From the NCBI RefSeq assembly GCF_902497855.1, contig NZ_CABVHU010000003.1, positions 124,001 to 188,000 on the forward strand: DNA of 64,000 nucleotides. The letters are read 5' to 3'. Within the stretch, counting starts at the first letter, position 1. Every line of letters begins with the position of its first letter. Made by a program: the position numbers and the translations under genes. The DNA comes from Pseudomonas fluorescens (GTDB lineage Bacteria; Pseudomonadota; Gammaproteobacteria; Pseudomonadales; Pseudomonadaceae). Of the stretch, positions 7,811 through 18,099 are shown piece by piece. Under the pieces are notes generated by a model. It searched no databases. It was not told the origin of the DNA and saw only the letters and a program-made list of their open reading frames with translations.

Positions 7811-9361
7811 TCACTTCATACCCAATCGCTTGGCCATCCGCCCGAGATTCGCCCGGTCCAGGCCCAGCTCCCGGGCTGCGCTCGCCCAGTTATTGTGGTG
7901 CCGTTCCAGGCAGGCGCTGATCAATTGGCGCTGATAGTGTTCGGTGGCCTCGCGTAAATCCCCCGCCACCCATGCCATGGGAACGGCAGTCGGTTGCTCG
8001 GGGGCGACTTCAACGCTGCCATTGGGCAAATCCAGGTCCGCCGCACTCAAGCTGAGGATCTTCGGCCGTTCCTTGCAGTTACCCAAAGCCTTCAGCGCAC
8101 TGCGGCCGATCAAGTGCTCCAGCTCCCGCACATTCCCTGGCCATGCATACGCCAGCAGTGCAGCCTGGGCGTCGTTGCTCAGGCGCAGGCTGTTGAGCCC
8201 CATGCGCGAGCGGTTCTGTTCCAGAAAAAAGCCGCTGAGCAACAGTACGTCGCGCCCGCGATCGCGCAATGCCGGCACCAGCAAGGGGTAGACACTCAGC
8301 CGATGGTAAAAGTCGGCGCGGTAGCGACCGCTGCGCACTTCCTCGGCGAGGTCGCGGTTGGTCGCGGCAATCAATCGCACGTCGACCTGATGCTCCTTGT
8401 CCGACCCCAGGCGCTGTAGCTGACCGCTTTGCAAGACGCGCAGCAATTTGGCCTGCACCGTCAGGGACAGCTCGCCGACTTCATCGAGAAACAGCGTGCC
8501 GCCATTGGCCAGTTCGAACTTGCCGCGCCGATCGTTCATCGCCCCGGTAAAGGCCCCGCGGACGTGCCCAAACAGTTCACTCTCCACCAGCGTCTCCGGC
8601 AGTGCGGCGCAGTTGAGGCTGATGATCGGCTTGTCGGCCCTAGGCGAGGCCGCGTGGATGGCTTGGGCTACGAGCTCCTTGCCGACCCCGGTTTCGCCGG
8701 TGATCAGCACGGTCAGATCGCTGCCGCCCACCAGATTGATCTCTTCCACCAACCGTTTGTGGGCCTTGCTCTGGCCGATCATTTCGCGGTTCTGCTGGCC
8801 GCTGGCCTGGCGATAAACCTCGGCGCGCTGATGTTCGTCTTCGACACGATTGGCCAGGCGTTCGATGCGCTCGGCGGCGTTGACCGTGGCGGCGGCGAGG
8901 CTGGCGAAGGCTTGCAGGGCGTCCAGTTCGATGGGTTCGAAGCGCTCGGGGTCGAGGGCGTCGAGGGTCAGCAAGCCCCAAGGCCGCTCGTCGATAAACA
9001 GCGGACAGCCGATGCAATCATGGACTTCCAGATGCTCCTCGAGGCCATCGACCAGCCCATCGTAGGGGTCGGGCAAGTCGCTGTCGGCGGCAAACCGGGT
9101 CGGCCCCGGGCTGCTGAGCAAGGCTTCGAATCGCGGGTGCTCGCTGATCTTGAAGCGTCGGCCGAGGGTGTCGGTGCTCAATCCGTCGACCGCCAGCGGC
9201 ACCAGCCATTCGCCATCGATGCGCAGCAGGGCGGCGGCATCGCAAGGCAGCAGGGCACGCATGGCTTCGAGCAGGCGCCGATAGCGCTCGCTTTCGGGCA
9301 ATTCGCGGGACAGGTCCGAGACCAGTGGCAGCAGGGCGGTCAGCAGGGATTTTGCAGTCAT
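7811..9361 (-). CDS. norR: NO-responsive sigma-54 activator NorR (FhpR)
   Basis: 516 residues: an N-terminal GAF domain (about 20-165), an AAA+ sigma-54 interaction domain (about 195-425) and a C-terminal Fis-type HTH ending LGLDRANLGRMAKRLGMK. Walker A is GETGVGKE and the sigma-54 contact loop is intact (GAFTGA). Five GAF residues matching the non-haem iron site of E. coli NorR can be placed: R77, D98, D101, C116 and D134. It is divergent from hmp with three GT-N7-AC sites between. In P. aeruginosa the equivalent activator FhpR controls the flavohaemoglobin gene; the same role is inferred here. Confidence 0.93.
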   Translation of the reverse strand: MTAKSLLTALLPLVSDLSRELPESERYRRLLEAMRALLPCDAAALLRIDGEWLVPLAVDGLSTDTLGRRFKISEHPRFEALLSSPGPTRFAADSDLPDPYDGLVDGLEEHLEVHDCIGCPLFIDERPWGLLTLDALDPERFEPIELDALQAFASLAAATVNAAERIERLANRVEDEHQRAEVYRQASGQQNREMIGQSKAHKRLVEEINLVGGSDLTVLITGETGVGKELVAQAIHAASPRADKPIISLNCAALPETLVESELFGHVRGAFTGAMNDRRGKFELANGGTLFLDEVGELSLTVQAKLLRVLQSGQLQRLGSDKEHQVDVRLIAATNRDLAEEVRSGRYRADFYHRLSVYPLLVPALRDRGRDVLLLSGFFLEQNRSRMGLNSLRLSNDAQAALLAYAWPGNVRELEHLIGRSALKALGNCKERPKILSLSAADLDLPNGSVEVAPEQPTAVPMAWVAGDLREATEHYQRQLISACLERHHNNWASAARELGLDRANLGRMAKRLGMK

Positions 9362-9412
9362 AGTGACTCCAAGTAGTCGGTATGACTATAAACCGGCTTG
9401 TGTCTTTTTGAC
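9357..9412. promoter_or_regulatory. Three NorR-type binding sites (GT-N7-AC)
   Basis: GTCATAGTGAC (9357-9367), GTCGGTATGAC (9376-9386) and GTCTTTTTGAC (9402-9412) all fit GT-N7-AC, and more strictly GTC-N5-GAC. E. coli NorR is known to need three such enhancer sites. The first overlaps the norR start codon, which would allow autorepression. Confidence 0.75.
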
Positions 9413-9452
9413 TATTATCTTTTCAAGTTATTGATTTATAACAATTTAATTG

Positions 9453-9469
9453 TTGGCATGAAAACTGAT
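9453..9469 (+). promoter_or_regulatory. Possible sigma-54 promoter of hmp
   Basis: TTGGCATGAAAACTGAT resembles the -24/-12 consensus TTGGCACGNNNNTTGCW. The -24 GG is good, but the normally invariant -12 GC reads GA. It lies about 40 bp after the last NorR site and 46 bp before the hmp ATG. Confidence 0.45.
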
Positions 9470-9515
9470 AAGTCTAGGCCATCTGTTAGAAAACCAGTCG
9501 TTCAGGAGTCATTTA

Positions 9516-10697
9516 ATGCTTAGCGTTCAAGACCGTGCAATCGTCAAATCTACCGTGCCGTTGCTGGAAAGCGGTGGCGAAGCCTTGATCACTCACTTCT
9601 ACCGCATGATGCTCTCCGAATACCCGGAGGTGCGCCCGCTGTTCAACCAAGCCCACCAGGCCAGCGGCGATCAGCCCCGTGCCCTGGCGAACGGCGTCCT
9701 GATGTATGCGCGACACATCGACCAGCTCGACCAACTGGGCGACCTGGTGGCCAAGATCATCAACAAGCACGTGGCCCTGCAGATTCTGCCGGAGCACTAC
9801 CCGATCGTCGGCAGCTGCCTGCTGCGCGCCATCTCCGAAGTGCTGGGTGACGAGATTGCCACGCCGCAAGTGATGGCCGCCTGGGGCGCCGCCTACGGTC
9901 AGTTGGCCGACATCCTGATCGGTGCCGAAACCAGCATCTACGACCAGAAAGAACAGGCGCCCGGCGGCTGGCGCGGGGCGCGGGAATTCATCGTGGTAGC
10001 CAAGGTTGAAGAGAGCGCGGAAATCACCTCGTTCTATTTCGAACCGGCTGACAAAGGCGCGATTCTGGCGGCAGAGCCCGGCCAGTACATCGGCATGAAG
10101 CTGATCCTCGATGGCGAAGAGATTCGCCGTAACTATTCGCTGTCGGCCCTGGCCAACAAAGGCCAATACCGCATCAGCGTCAAGCGCGAAGAGGGTGGTC
10201 GCGCCTCCAACCACCTGCACGATCAACTGCACGTTGGCTCCAGCATCCAGCTGTTCCCGCCATCGGGCGAGTTCACCTTGACCGCCAGCGACAAGCCGTT
10301 GGTATTGATCAGCGGCGGTGTCGGCATCACCCCGACCCTGCCGATGCTCGAAGCCGCGCTGGCGACCGAGCGCCCGGTGCACTTTATCCACTGCGCCCGC
10401 AACGGCAGCGTCCACGCCTTCCGCGACTGGATCGACGGCCTGGCCGAGCGTCATCCGCAGCTCAAGCGCTTTTATTGCTATGACGAAGATGATGGCGTGA
10501 GCCAGGCGGCGGACAAGGTCGGGCTGTTGAGTCAGGAGCAATTGGGCGAGTGGTTGCCGCAGCAGCGCGACCTGGATGCCTACTTTCTCGGCCCCAAGGG
10601 CTTCATGACGGCGGTCAAGCGCCATCTCAAAGCGCTGGGGGTGCCTGAGAAGCAAAGTCGTTACGAGTTCTTCGGGCCGGCTTCGGCACTGGAATAA
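9516..10697 (+). CDS. hmp: Flavohaemoglobin, nitric oxide dioxygenase
   Basis: 393 residues. It converts NO and oxygen to nitrate using NAD(P)H in the cytosol. The globin domain spans about 1-138 with distal Tyr29 and proximal His85 visible. The FAD domain (about 150-255) carries RRNYSLS. The NAD domain (about 260-393) carries GGVGITPTLPM and a YEFFGP end. ATG at 9516 has a CAGGAG site 8 bp upstream. It is divergent from norR, so NO-inducible expression through sigma-54 is expected. In P. aeruginosa the gene is called fhp. Confidence 0.96.
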   Translation: MLSVQDRAIVKSTVPLLESGGEALITHFYRMMLSEYPEVRPLFNQAHQASGDQPRALANGVLMYARHIDQLDQLGDLVAKIINKHVALQILPEHYPIVGSCLLRAISEVLGDEIATPQVMAAWGAAYGQLADILIGAETSIYDQKEQAPGGWRGAREFIVVAKVEESAEITSFYFEPADKGAILAAEPGQYIGMKLILDGEEIRRNYSLSALANKGQYRISVKREEGGRASNHLHDQLHVGSSIQLFPPSGEFTLTASDKPLVLISGGVGITPTLPMLEAALATERPVHFIHCARNGSVHAFRDWIDGLAERHPQLKRFYCYDEDDGVSQAADKVGLLSQEQLGEWLPQQRDLDAYFLGPKGFMTAVKRHLKALGVPEKQSRYEFFGPASALE

Positions 10698-10710
10698 CCG
10701 CTGACACCAA

Positions 10711-10726
10711 GAGATCGTACGATCTC
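10711..10726. other. Perfect 16-bp palindrome after hmp
   Basis: GAGATCGTACGATCTC is self-complementary and lies 13 bp after the hmp stop. There is no run of T after it, so it is not a standard terminator. Confidence 0.6.
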
Positions 10727-10728
10727 TG

Positions 10729-11082
10729 GTAGGAGCCAGGCTTGCCGGCGAAGGCGTCCTCAAGATCGCCTTCGCCGGCAAGCCTGGCTCCTACAGGACG
10801 CTTTCGCCGGCAAGCCTGGCTCCTACAGGACGCTTTCGCCGGCAAGCCTGGCTCCTACAGGACGCTTTCGCCGGCAAGCCTGGCTCCTACAGGACGCTTT
10901 CGCCGGCAAGCCTGGCTCCTACAGGACGCTTTCGCCGGCAAGCCTGGCTCCTACAGGACGCTTTCGCCGGCAAGCCTGGCTCCTACAGGACGCTTTCGCC
11001 GGCAAGCCTGGCTCCTACAGGACGCTTTCGCCGGCAAGCCTGGCTCCTACAGGATGCCTTCGCCGGCAAGCCTGGCTCCTAC
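10729..11082. repeat. Tandem REP array, 32-bp period, ten direct copies
   Basis: One inverted copy (10729-10752) is followed by ten direct copies of TTCGCCGGCAAGCCTGGCTC plus CTAC, starting at 10771, 10803, 10835, 10867, 10899, 10931, 10963, 10995, 11027 and 11059. The copies are contiguous with an exact 32-bp period and an 8-bp linker (AGGACGCT; the last linker has changes). No gene is present in this 400-bp stretch. Confidence 0.95.
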
Positions 11083-11098
11083 GGATGCGTGTTGGTTT

Positions 11099-11755
11099 TC
11101 AGCCCTTCAATTCCTTCAAATGCTTGTACACCGTCGCCCGCCCCATGTTCAGCACGTTCGCCACATAGTTGGAGGCGCTTTTGCCTTTGAAGGCACCTTC
11201 GGCGTGCAGGGCCAGCACCAGTTCGCGTTTGTGGTCGCGGGTCAGCAGGTTCAGGCTCAGCTGGCGCTCGCGCAGCCAGGCGTGGAGGAAGGTATTGATC
11301 CGCTCCTGCCAGTCATCGCGAAACAGCGAATCCGGCTGCGGAATCAACTTGCTTGGCGACAGGAACAGATCCAGCGCCGCCTTGGCGTTCTCGAACAGCG
11401 AAATATTCAGATTGATGCACAGCACGGCCAGGGGATGACCCTCGCTGTCACGCAGCACACTGCTGAGGCTGCGAATTTTCTGGCCATCCCAATTGAGCTT
11501 TTCGTACGGCCCGATGTTTCGTTCGCTGATGTCGTCGCTGAGCATGTCCTCCAGTGCCGAGTCGTCACCGATTTCCCTTTTCGACAGGTTGTTGGCGATG
11601 TAGTCGACCTTTTGCGTGCGCAGATCGTGCAGCACCACTTCGGCATGAGGAAAGAACAGCGTGGCGATGGCATCGGCAATCGCCCGGAAGTTATCCAGTG
11701 GCGAACTTGCCAGCGCAGAGGCATCCAGGGCCGGATCTTGTTCGTGGGCGTTCAT
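11099..11755 (-). CDS. dauR: YheO-type PAS/HTH regulator DauR
   Basis: 218 residues: a YheO-like PAS domain (about 20-135) and a C-terminal HTH (about 160-216) ending GRATVYKHLKELKG. In P. aeruginosa DauR represses the dauBAR operon for D-to-L arginine conversion. Placement directly after dauB and dauA on the same strand supports the same role here. The intercistronic gap of 89 bp to dauA holds a strong hairpin (11776-11800). The REP array begins 17 bp after its stop. Confidence 0.85.
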   Translation of the reverse strand: MNAHEQDPALDASALASSPLDNFRAIADAIATLFFPHAEVVLHDLRTQKVDYIANNLSKREIGDDSALEDMLSDDISERNIGPYEKLNWDGQKIRSLSSVLRDSEGHPLAVLCINLNISLFENAKAALDLFLSPSKLIPQPDSLFRDDWQERINTFLHAWLRERQLSLNLLTRDHKRELVLALHAEGAFKGKSASNYVANVLNMGRATVYKHLKELKG

Positions 11756-11775
11756 AATGGAGCTCCAGGCAGCAT

Positions 11776-11800
11776 CGGCACCCTGTGAAACAGGGTGCCG
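11776..11800 (-). other. Strong hairpin between dauA and dauR
   Basis: CGGCACCCTGT and ACAGGGTGCCG form a perfect 11-bp stem around a 3-base loop. There is no U-tract on the minus strand, so RNA processing, stabilisation or partial attenuation is more likely than termination. Confidence 0.65.
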
Positions 11801-11844
11801 GAAGTTTGCCGCAATCGTGGCGAGACGTCACCTGAGGACGCCAC

Positions 11845-13102
<1,258 letters not shown>

Positions 13103-13114
13103 AGGCGGTGTGTG

Positions 13115-14062
13115 TCAGAGATATAGGTGGTAGATGGCATTGGCCAGCGCGATGTCTTCCAGGCCCAGGCCGATGGAGCGGAAGAACACATGCCGGTCGT
13201 AGTCCGGACGCTGGACTTTTTCGCTGAGCAGATCGGGCAGGTCGCCGATAATCGCGCCCTTGTCCCAGCCATGCCGTTCACCGGCAATCAGCATCTCACC
13301 GGCAGCCCCCGGAGTGGTCTGGCGATAGTCGCAGAACACCTGCATGTCATTGAGGCTCTGCGGCGGCACTTCATGGGCGCGCGGGGCGTTGGTGCTGATC
13401 GAGGTGATCAGCGCCGGCTTGCTCAGCTCGGAAGGGTCGATCACCGGGCCCGCGGATGAGGTGCAGAGCAGGATGACATCGGCGTCTTGAACGGCCGCCT
13501 CGCGACTGTCGACGATGGTCAGGCGTGGGTCGAGGGCTCGCAGCGATGCCAGTGCTTCGGCATTCTTGCCGCTCAGACTCGGCGAGTAGAGGCTGATGCT
13601 CTGCCAGTCGCGCAGCCCCTTGACGTAGTGCAGATGCGCCTGGGCCACTTTGCCACTGCCGATAATCGCCAGGCGCTGCGCTTTCAGGGGCGCGAGGGCG
13701 TCGACCGCCACTGCCGTCGTGGCCGCAGTGCGGGCGGTGGTCAGTTCGCCAGCATCGCACAGCAGCAGCGGCTGACCGGTCTGCATCGACATCAACAGCG
13801 TCCAGGCCGTCACCAGCGGGCCTTGTTCACGCACGATGTAAGGTGAGGTCTTGACCCCGTAAACACCCTCTGCGGCCAGCACGCCCAAATAGTTGATGAA
13901 GTCGCCGGCGCCCTGGGGAAACTCCACCAGTTGCTGCGCCGGTTGCACCGCTTGCCCGGCGGCCAGGTCGCGGAACAAGGTGCGCAGGATCTGTGGCACA
14001 TCGACCTGCGCCAGCAGCTCACGGGCCTGATGTTGGGTGATCACGTAAGGCGTACTGGACAT
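13115..14062 (-). CDS. dauB: NAD(P)H-dependent arginine dehydrogenase, ornithine cyclodeaminase fold
   Basis: 315 residues of the ornithine cyclodeaminase/mu-crystallin family. With DauA it completes two-step racemisation: DauA makes 2-ketoarginine and DauB reductively aminates it to L-arginine. The dinucleotide motif is IIGSGKVAQAHLHYV around residues 130-145. ATG at 14062 has GGAG 7 bp upstream; a longer frame has no ribosome site and would run through the candidate operator. It is the first gene of dauB-dauA-dauR. Cyclodeaminase activity cannot be excluded from sequence alone. Confidence 0.85.
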   Translation of the reverse strand: MSSTPYVITQHQARELLAQVDVPQILRTLFRDLAAGQAVQPAQQLVEFPQGAGDFINYLGVLAAEGVYGVKTSPYIVREQGPLVTAWTLLMSMQTGQPLLLCDAGELTTARTAATTAVAVDALAPLKAQRLAIIGSGKVAQAHLHYVKGLRDWQSISLYSPSLSGKNAEALASLRALDPRLTIVDSREAAVQDADVILLCTSSAGPVIDPSELSKPALITSISTNAPRAHEVPPQSLNDMQVFCDYRQTTPGAAGEMLIAGERHGWDKGAIIGDLPDLLSEKVQRPDYDRHVFFRSIGLGLEDIALANAIYHLYL

Positions 14063-14091
14063 GGCAGGCTCCGCAGTGGATAAACTAATTT

Positions 14092-14104
14092 GTCCATTAT
14101 GGAC
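14092..14104. promoter_or_regulatory. Candidate DauR operator
   Basis: GTCCATTATGGAC is a perfect 6-bp inverted repeat around a single base, 29 bp upstream of the dauB start. It is the only clear palindrome in this leader, and the operon encodes its own repressor. Confidence 0.5.
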
Positions 14105-14132
14105 TTTTAGTTGTATCGAGCAAGCGCCTTTT

Positions 14133-14230
14133 GTAGGAGCGAGCTTGCTCGCGAAAAACTCAAGGACGCGGAGGGGCATCTGGTTTTACGCGTTTTCGTT
14201 CACGACCATCGCGAGCAAGCTCGCTCCTAC
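14133..14230. repeat. Paired REP element (BIME)
   Basis: Inverted copies of GTAGGAGCGAGCTTGCTCGCGA lie at 14133-14155 and 14209-14230, between the dauB promoter and the rhlB terminator. Confidence 0.9.
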
Positions 14231-14245
14231 AGTGATTTCGGGGCG

Positions 14246-14283
14246 AAAAAAAAGCGCAGTCCGTTTCCGGCTGCGCCTTTTTT
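14246..14283 (-). terminator. Terminator of rhlB
   Basis: GCGCAG and CTGCGC form a stem with inner pairing, flanked by eight A on one side and six T on the other, so it can act on both strands. It lies 13 bp after the rhlB stop. Confidence 0.85.
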
Positions 14284-14296
14284 CTATGCGCCTGCG

Positions 14297-15784
14297 TTAC
14301 GGGCGCTTGCGTTCTACCGCCCGCAGCAAATGCGTCGGTGGCGTTTCACAGCTGATCTTGCGGCCCAACAGCGCTTCGATGGACGGTAGCTGGTAAGAGT
14401 CGTCTTCACCGGCAAAACTGATGGATACACCATCGGCGCCCGCCCGACCGGTCCGACCGATGCGGTGCACGTAGTCGTCCGGGACTTCCGGCAAGGTGAA
14501 GTTGATCACATGGCTGATGCCTTCGATGTGGATGCCGCGACCGGCCACATCAGTGGCGACCAGCACGCGGATCTTGCCTTCGCGGAAACCTTCCAGGGTC
14601 TTGATGCGTTTGTGCTGCGGCACATCGCCGGACAGCTGCGCGGCATTCACGCCATCACGCACCAGACGCTCTTCGATGCGTCGCACTTCGTCCTTGCGGT
14701 TGGCGAACACCATCACCCGCTCCCAGCCGTTGTCGTTGACCAGGTTGTAGAGCAGTTTGTATTTGTCGGCACCGGCCACGGCATAGATGTGCTGTTCGAC
14801 GTTTTCGCTGGCCACGTTCTGCGCCTCGATCTCGACGATCGACGGGTCGGTGGTCCATTGCTTGGCCAAGTTCATCACGTCTTCGGTGAAGGTCGCGGAG
14901 AACAGCAGCGTCTGACGTTCGTTCTTCGGCGGGGTCTGGCGAATGATCTGGCGCACTTGTGGGATGAAACCCATGTCGAGCATCCGGTCGGCTTCATCCA
15001 GGACCATGACTTCGACCATGTCCAGGTGCACGTCGCCGCGCTGGTTGAAGTCCAGCAAACGGCCCGGCGTGGCGACGAGGATGTCGCAATGCCGGGCTTC
15101 GAGATGTTTGAGCTGCTTGTCGAAGTCCATGCCGCCGACAAACGTCATGACGTTGAGGCCGGTGTACTTGGTCAAGTCGGCCGCGTCCTTGGCGATCTGC
15201 ACCACCAGTTCCCGGGTCGGCGCAATGATCAGCGCCCGCGGTTCACCCATGTAGCGCTCTTTCGGCGGCGGGGTCTGCAGCAACTGGGTGATGATCGAAA
15301 TCAGGAACGCGGCGGTTTTGCCGGTGCCGGTCTGGGCGCGACCGATGGCGTCTTTGCCTGCAAGGGTGAAGCCAAGCACCTGCGCCTGGATCGGCGTGCA
15401 ATACGGAAAGCCCAGGTCCTGGATGGCATGCATCAGTTCGGGGGCGAGTTTGAAATCGTGGAAACGGGTTTTGCCTTCCTGGGGTTCGACGGCGAAGTCT
15501 TCGAGTTTCCAGGGAATGACCGGTGCTTTCGGCTTGGGTTCGCGACGCGGTTTTACAGGTTTTGCGGCTTCGCTGAGCGGTTGCTCGGCAGCGATGGCCG
15601 GGGCAGGTTGGACGGCCGGTGTGGGTGCCGGCGCGTGCTTCGGTACCGCTGCGGCAGCGGTCCGGTCAGGCTGATGACCGTCGGTGCGGTGGCTGGGGAG
15701 GTGAGACGGAGCGCTGGAGACTGGCGCGAGTTGCTCAGTCTCGCTTTTACCGAACATTTTCTTGAGTGCTTTGAGCACGGTCAT
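14297..15784 (-). CDS. rhlB: DEAD-box RNA helicase RhlB
   Basis: 495 residues. The first 95 are a basic, Pro/Ala-rich low-complexity tail. The helicase core then shows the Q region, motif I (RAQTGTGKT), PTREL, TPGR, DEAD in [13 protein letters not shown], and the second-domain motif [12 protein letters not shown]-box helicases unwind RNA with ATP; RhlB works with RNase E in mRNA decay. The rhlB name rests on the core sequence and on the dau neighbourhood, which matches P. aeruginosa as I remember it; RhlE-type paralogs look similar. A terminator follows. Confidence 0.88.
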   Translation of the reverse strand: MTVLKALKKMFGKSETEQLAPVSSAPSHLPSHRTDGHQPDRTAAAAVPKHAPAPTPAVQPAPAIAAEQPLSEAAKPVKPRREPKPKAPVIPWKLEDFAVEPQEGKTRFHDFKLAPELMHAIQDLGFPYCTPIQAQVLGFTLAGKDAIGRAQTGTGKTAAFLISIITQLLQTPPPKERYMGEPRALIIAPTRELVVQIAKDAADLTKYTGLNVMTFVGGMDFDKQLKHLEARHCDILVATPGRLLDFNQRGDVHLDMVEVMVLDEADRMLDMGFIPQVRQIIRQTPPKNERQTLLFSATFTEDVMNLAKQWTTDPSIVEIEAQNVASENVEQHIYAVAGADKYKLLYNLVNDNGWERVMVFANRKDEVRRIEERLVRDGVNAAQLSGDVPQHKRIKTLEGFREGKIRVLVATDVAGRGIHIEGISHVINFTLPEVPDDYVHRIGRTGRAGADGVSISFAGEDDSYQLPSIEALLGRKISCETPPTHLLRAVERKRP

Positions 15785-15882
15785 CTCATCAATTGATTAA
15801 GGAATATACGCCGGCCAGTGTAATGCAAGAATCGGGCGCGGCGTAGGGGGATGGATCAATGGGCTGTTTTTCACATAAACCG

Positions 15883-17005
<1,123 letters not shown>

Positions 17006-18034
17006 ATGAAGATGTTGAAATCCACCCTGGCCGTCGTGACTGCAGCCGCAGTGCTCGGCGTCAGTGGGTTCGCTCAGGCGGGTGCGACCCTGGATGCAGT
17101 GCAGAAAAAAGGTTTCGTACAGTGCGGTGTCAGTGACGGCCTGCCGGGCTTCTCGGTTCCGGACTCCACTGGCAAGATCATCGGTATCGACGCCGACGTC
17201 TGCCGCGCTGTGGCCGCTGCCGTATTCGGCGACGCGACCAAGGTCAAATTCAGCCAGTTGAACGCCAAAGAGCGCTTCACCGCGCTGCAGTCCGGCGAAA
17301 TCGACGTGCTGTCGCGCAACACCACCTGGACCAGCTCCCGCGATTCGGGCATGGGCCTGGTGTTTGCCGGCGTGACCTACTACGACGGCATCGGCTTCCT
17401 GGTGAACAACAAGCTGGGCGTGAAGAGCGCCAAAGAGCTCGACGGCGCCACCATCTGCATTCAAGCCGGTACCACCACAGAGCTCAACGTTTCCGACTAC
17501 TTCCGCGGCAACGGCCTGAAATACACCCCGATCACCTTCGACACCTCCGATGAAAGCGCCAAGTCGCTGGAATCCGGTCGCTGCGACGTGCTGACCTCCG
17601 ACAAATCCCAGCTCTACGCACAACGCAGCAAGCTGGGTACCCCGACCGACTACGTCGTTCTGCCGGAAACCATCTCCAAGGAGCCCCTGGGCCCGGTCGT
17701 GCGTAAAGGCGACGAAGAGTGGTTCAGCATCGTGAAGTGGACCCTGTTCGCCATGCTCAACGCTGAAGAAATGGGCATCACCCAGAAGAACGTTGAAGCT
17801 GAAGCCAAATCCACCAAGAACCCTGACGTCGCTCGTCTGCTGGGCGCTGACGGTGAATACGGCAAAGACCTGAAAGTGAAGAAGGACTGGGTCGTGCAGA
17901 TCGTCAAGCAAGTGGGCAACTACGGTGAAGTGTTCGAGAGAAACCTCGGCAAGAGCACTCCGCTGGCCATTGACCGCGGGCTGAACGGCCTGTGGAACAA
18001 CGGCGGCATTCAATACGCACCACCAGTGCGCTGA
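17006..18034 (+). CDS. aapJ: Amino-acid ABC transporter, binding protein
   Basis: 342 residues with a Sec signal peptide ending GFAQA before GATLD. The mature protein is a family 3 periplasmic solute-binding protein (QCGVSDGLPGFSVPD, GIDADVCRAVAAAVFGD) that delivers L-amino acids to the AapQM permease. It is the first gene of aapJQMP, with GGAGG 7 bp before the ATG. The 65-bp gap to aapQ contains a short CACCGGTG-like GC-rich hairpin (TCACCCGGTGGGCCAACCGCCGG region). The substrate range in relatives is broad; here it is inferred. Confidence 0.92.
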   Translation: MKMLKSTLAVVTAAAVLGVSGFAQAGATLDAVQKKGFVQCGVSDGLPGFSVPDSTGKIIGIDADVCRAVAAAVFGDATKVKFSQLNAKERFTALQSGEIDVLSRNTTWTSSRDSGMGLVFAGVTYYDGIGFLVNNKLGVKSAKELDGATICIQAGTTTELNVSDYFRGNGLKYTPITFDTSDESAKSLESGRCDVLTSDKSQLYAQRSKLGTPTDYVVLPETISKEPLGPVVRKGDEEWFSIVKWTLFAMLNAEEMGITQKNVEAEAKSTKNPDVARLLGADGEYGKDLKVKKDWVVQIVKQVGNYGEVFERNLGKSTPLAIDRGLNGLWNNGGIQYAPPVR

Positions 18035-18099
18035 TGGTTCTATCACCCGGTGGGCCAACCGCCGGGTGATGTTCTGTTCCATTATTTGCGGGGCACTTC

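Noticed and set aside
10771..11082. Ten evenly spaced repeats resembling a CRISPR array
   Set aside because: There are no unique spacers; units are contiguous with an 8-bp constant linker, and the unit is the REP core seen elsewhere. No cas gene is present.
10742..11788. Long plus-strand open frame through the REP array and over dauR
   Set aside because: Its first part is the 32-bp repeat read in rotating frames (repeating RRQAWLLQDAFAGKP-type text), and the rest is antisense to dauR, which has clear domains.
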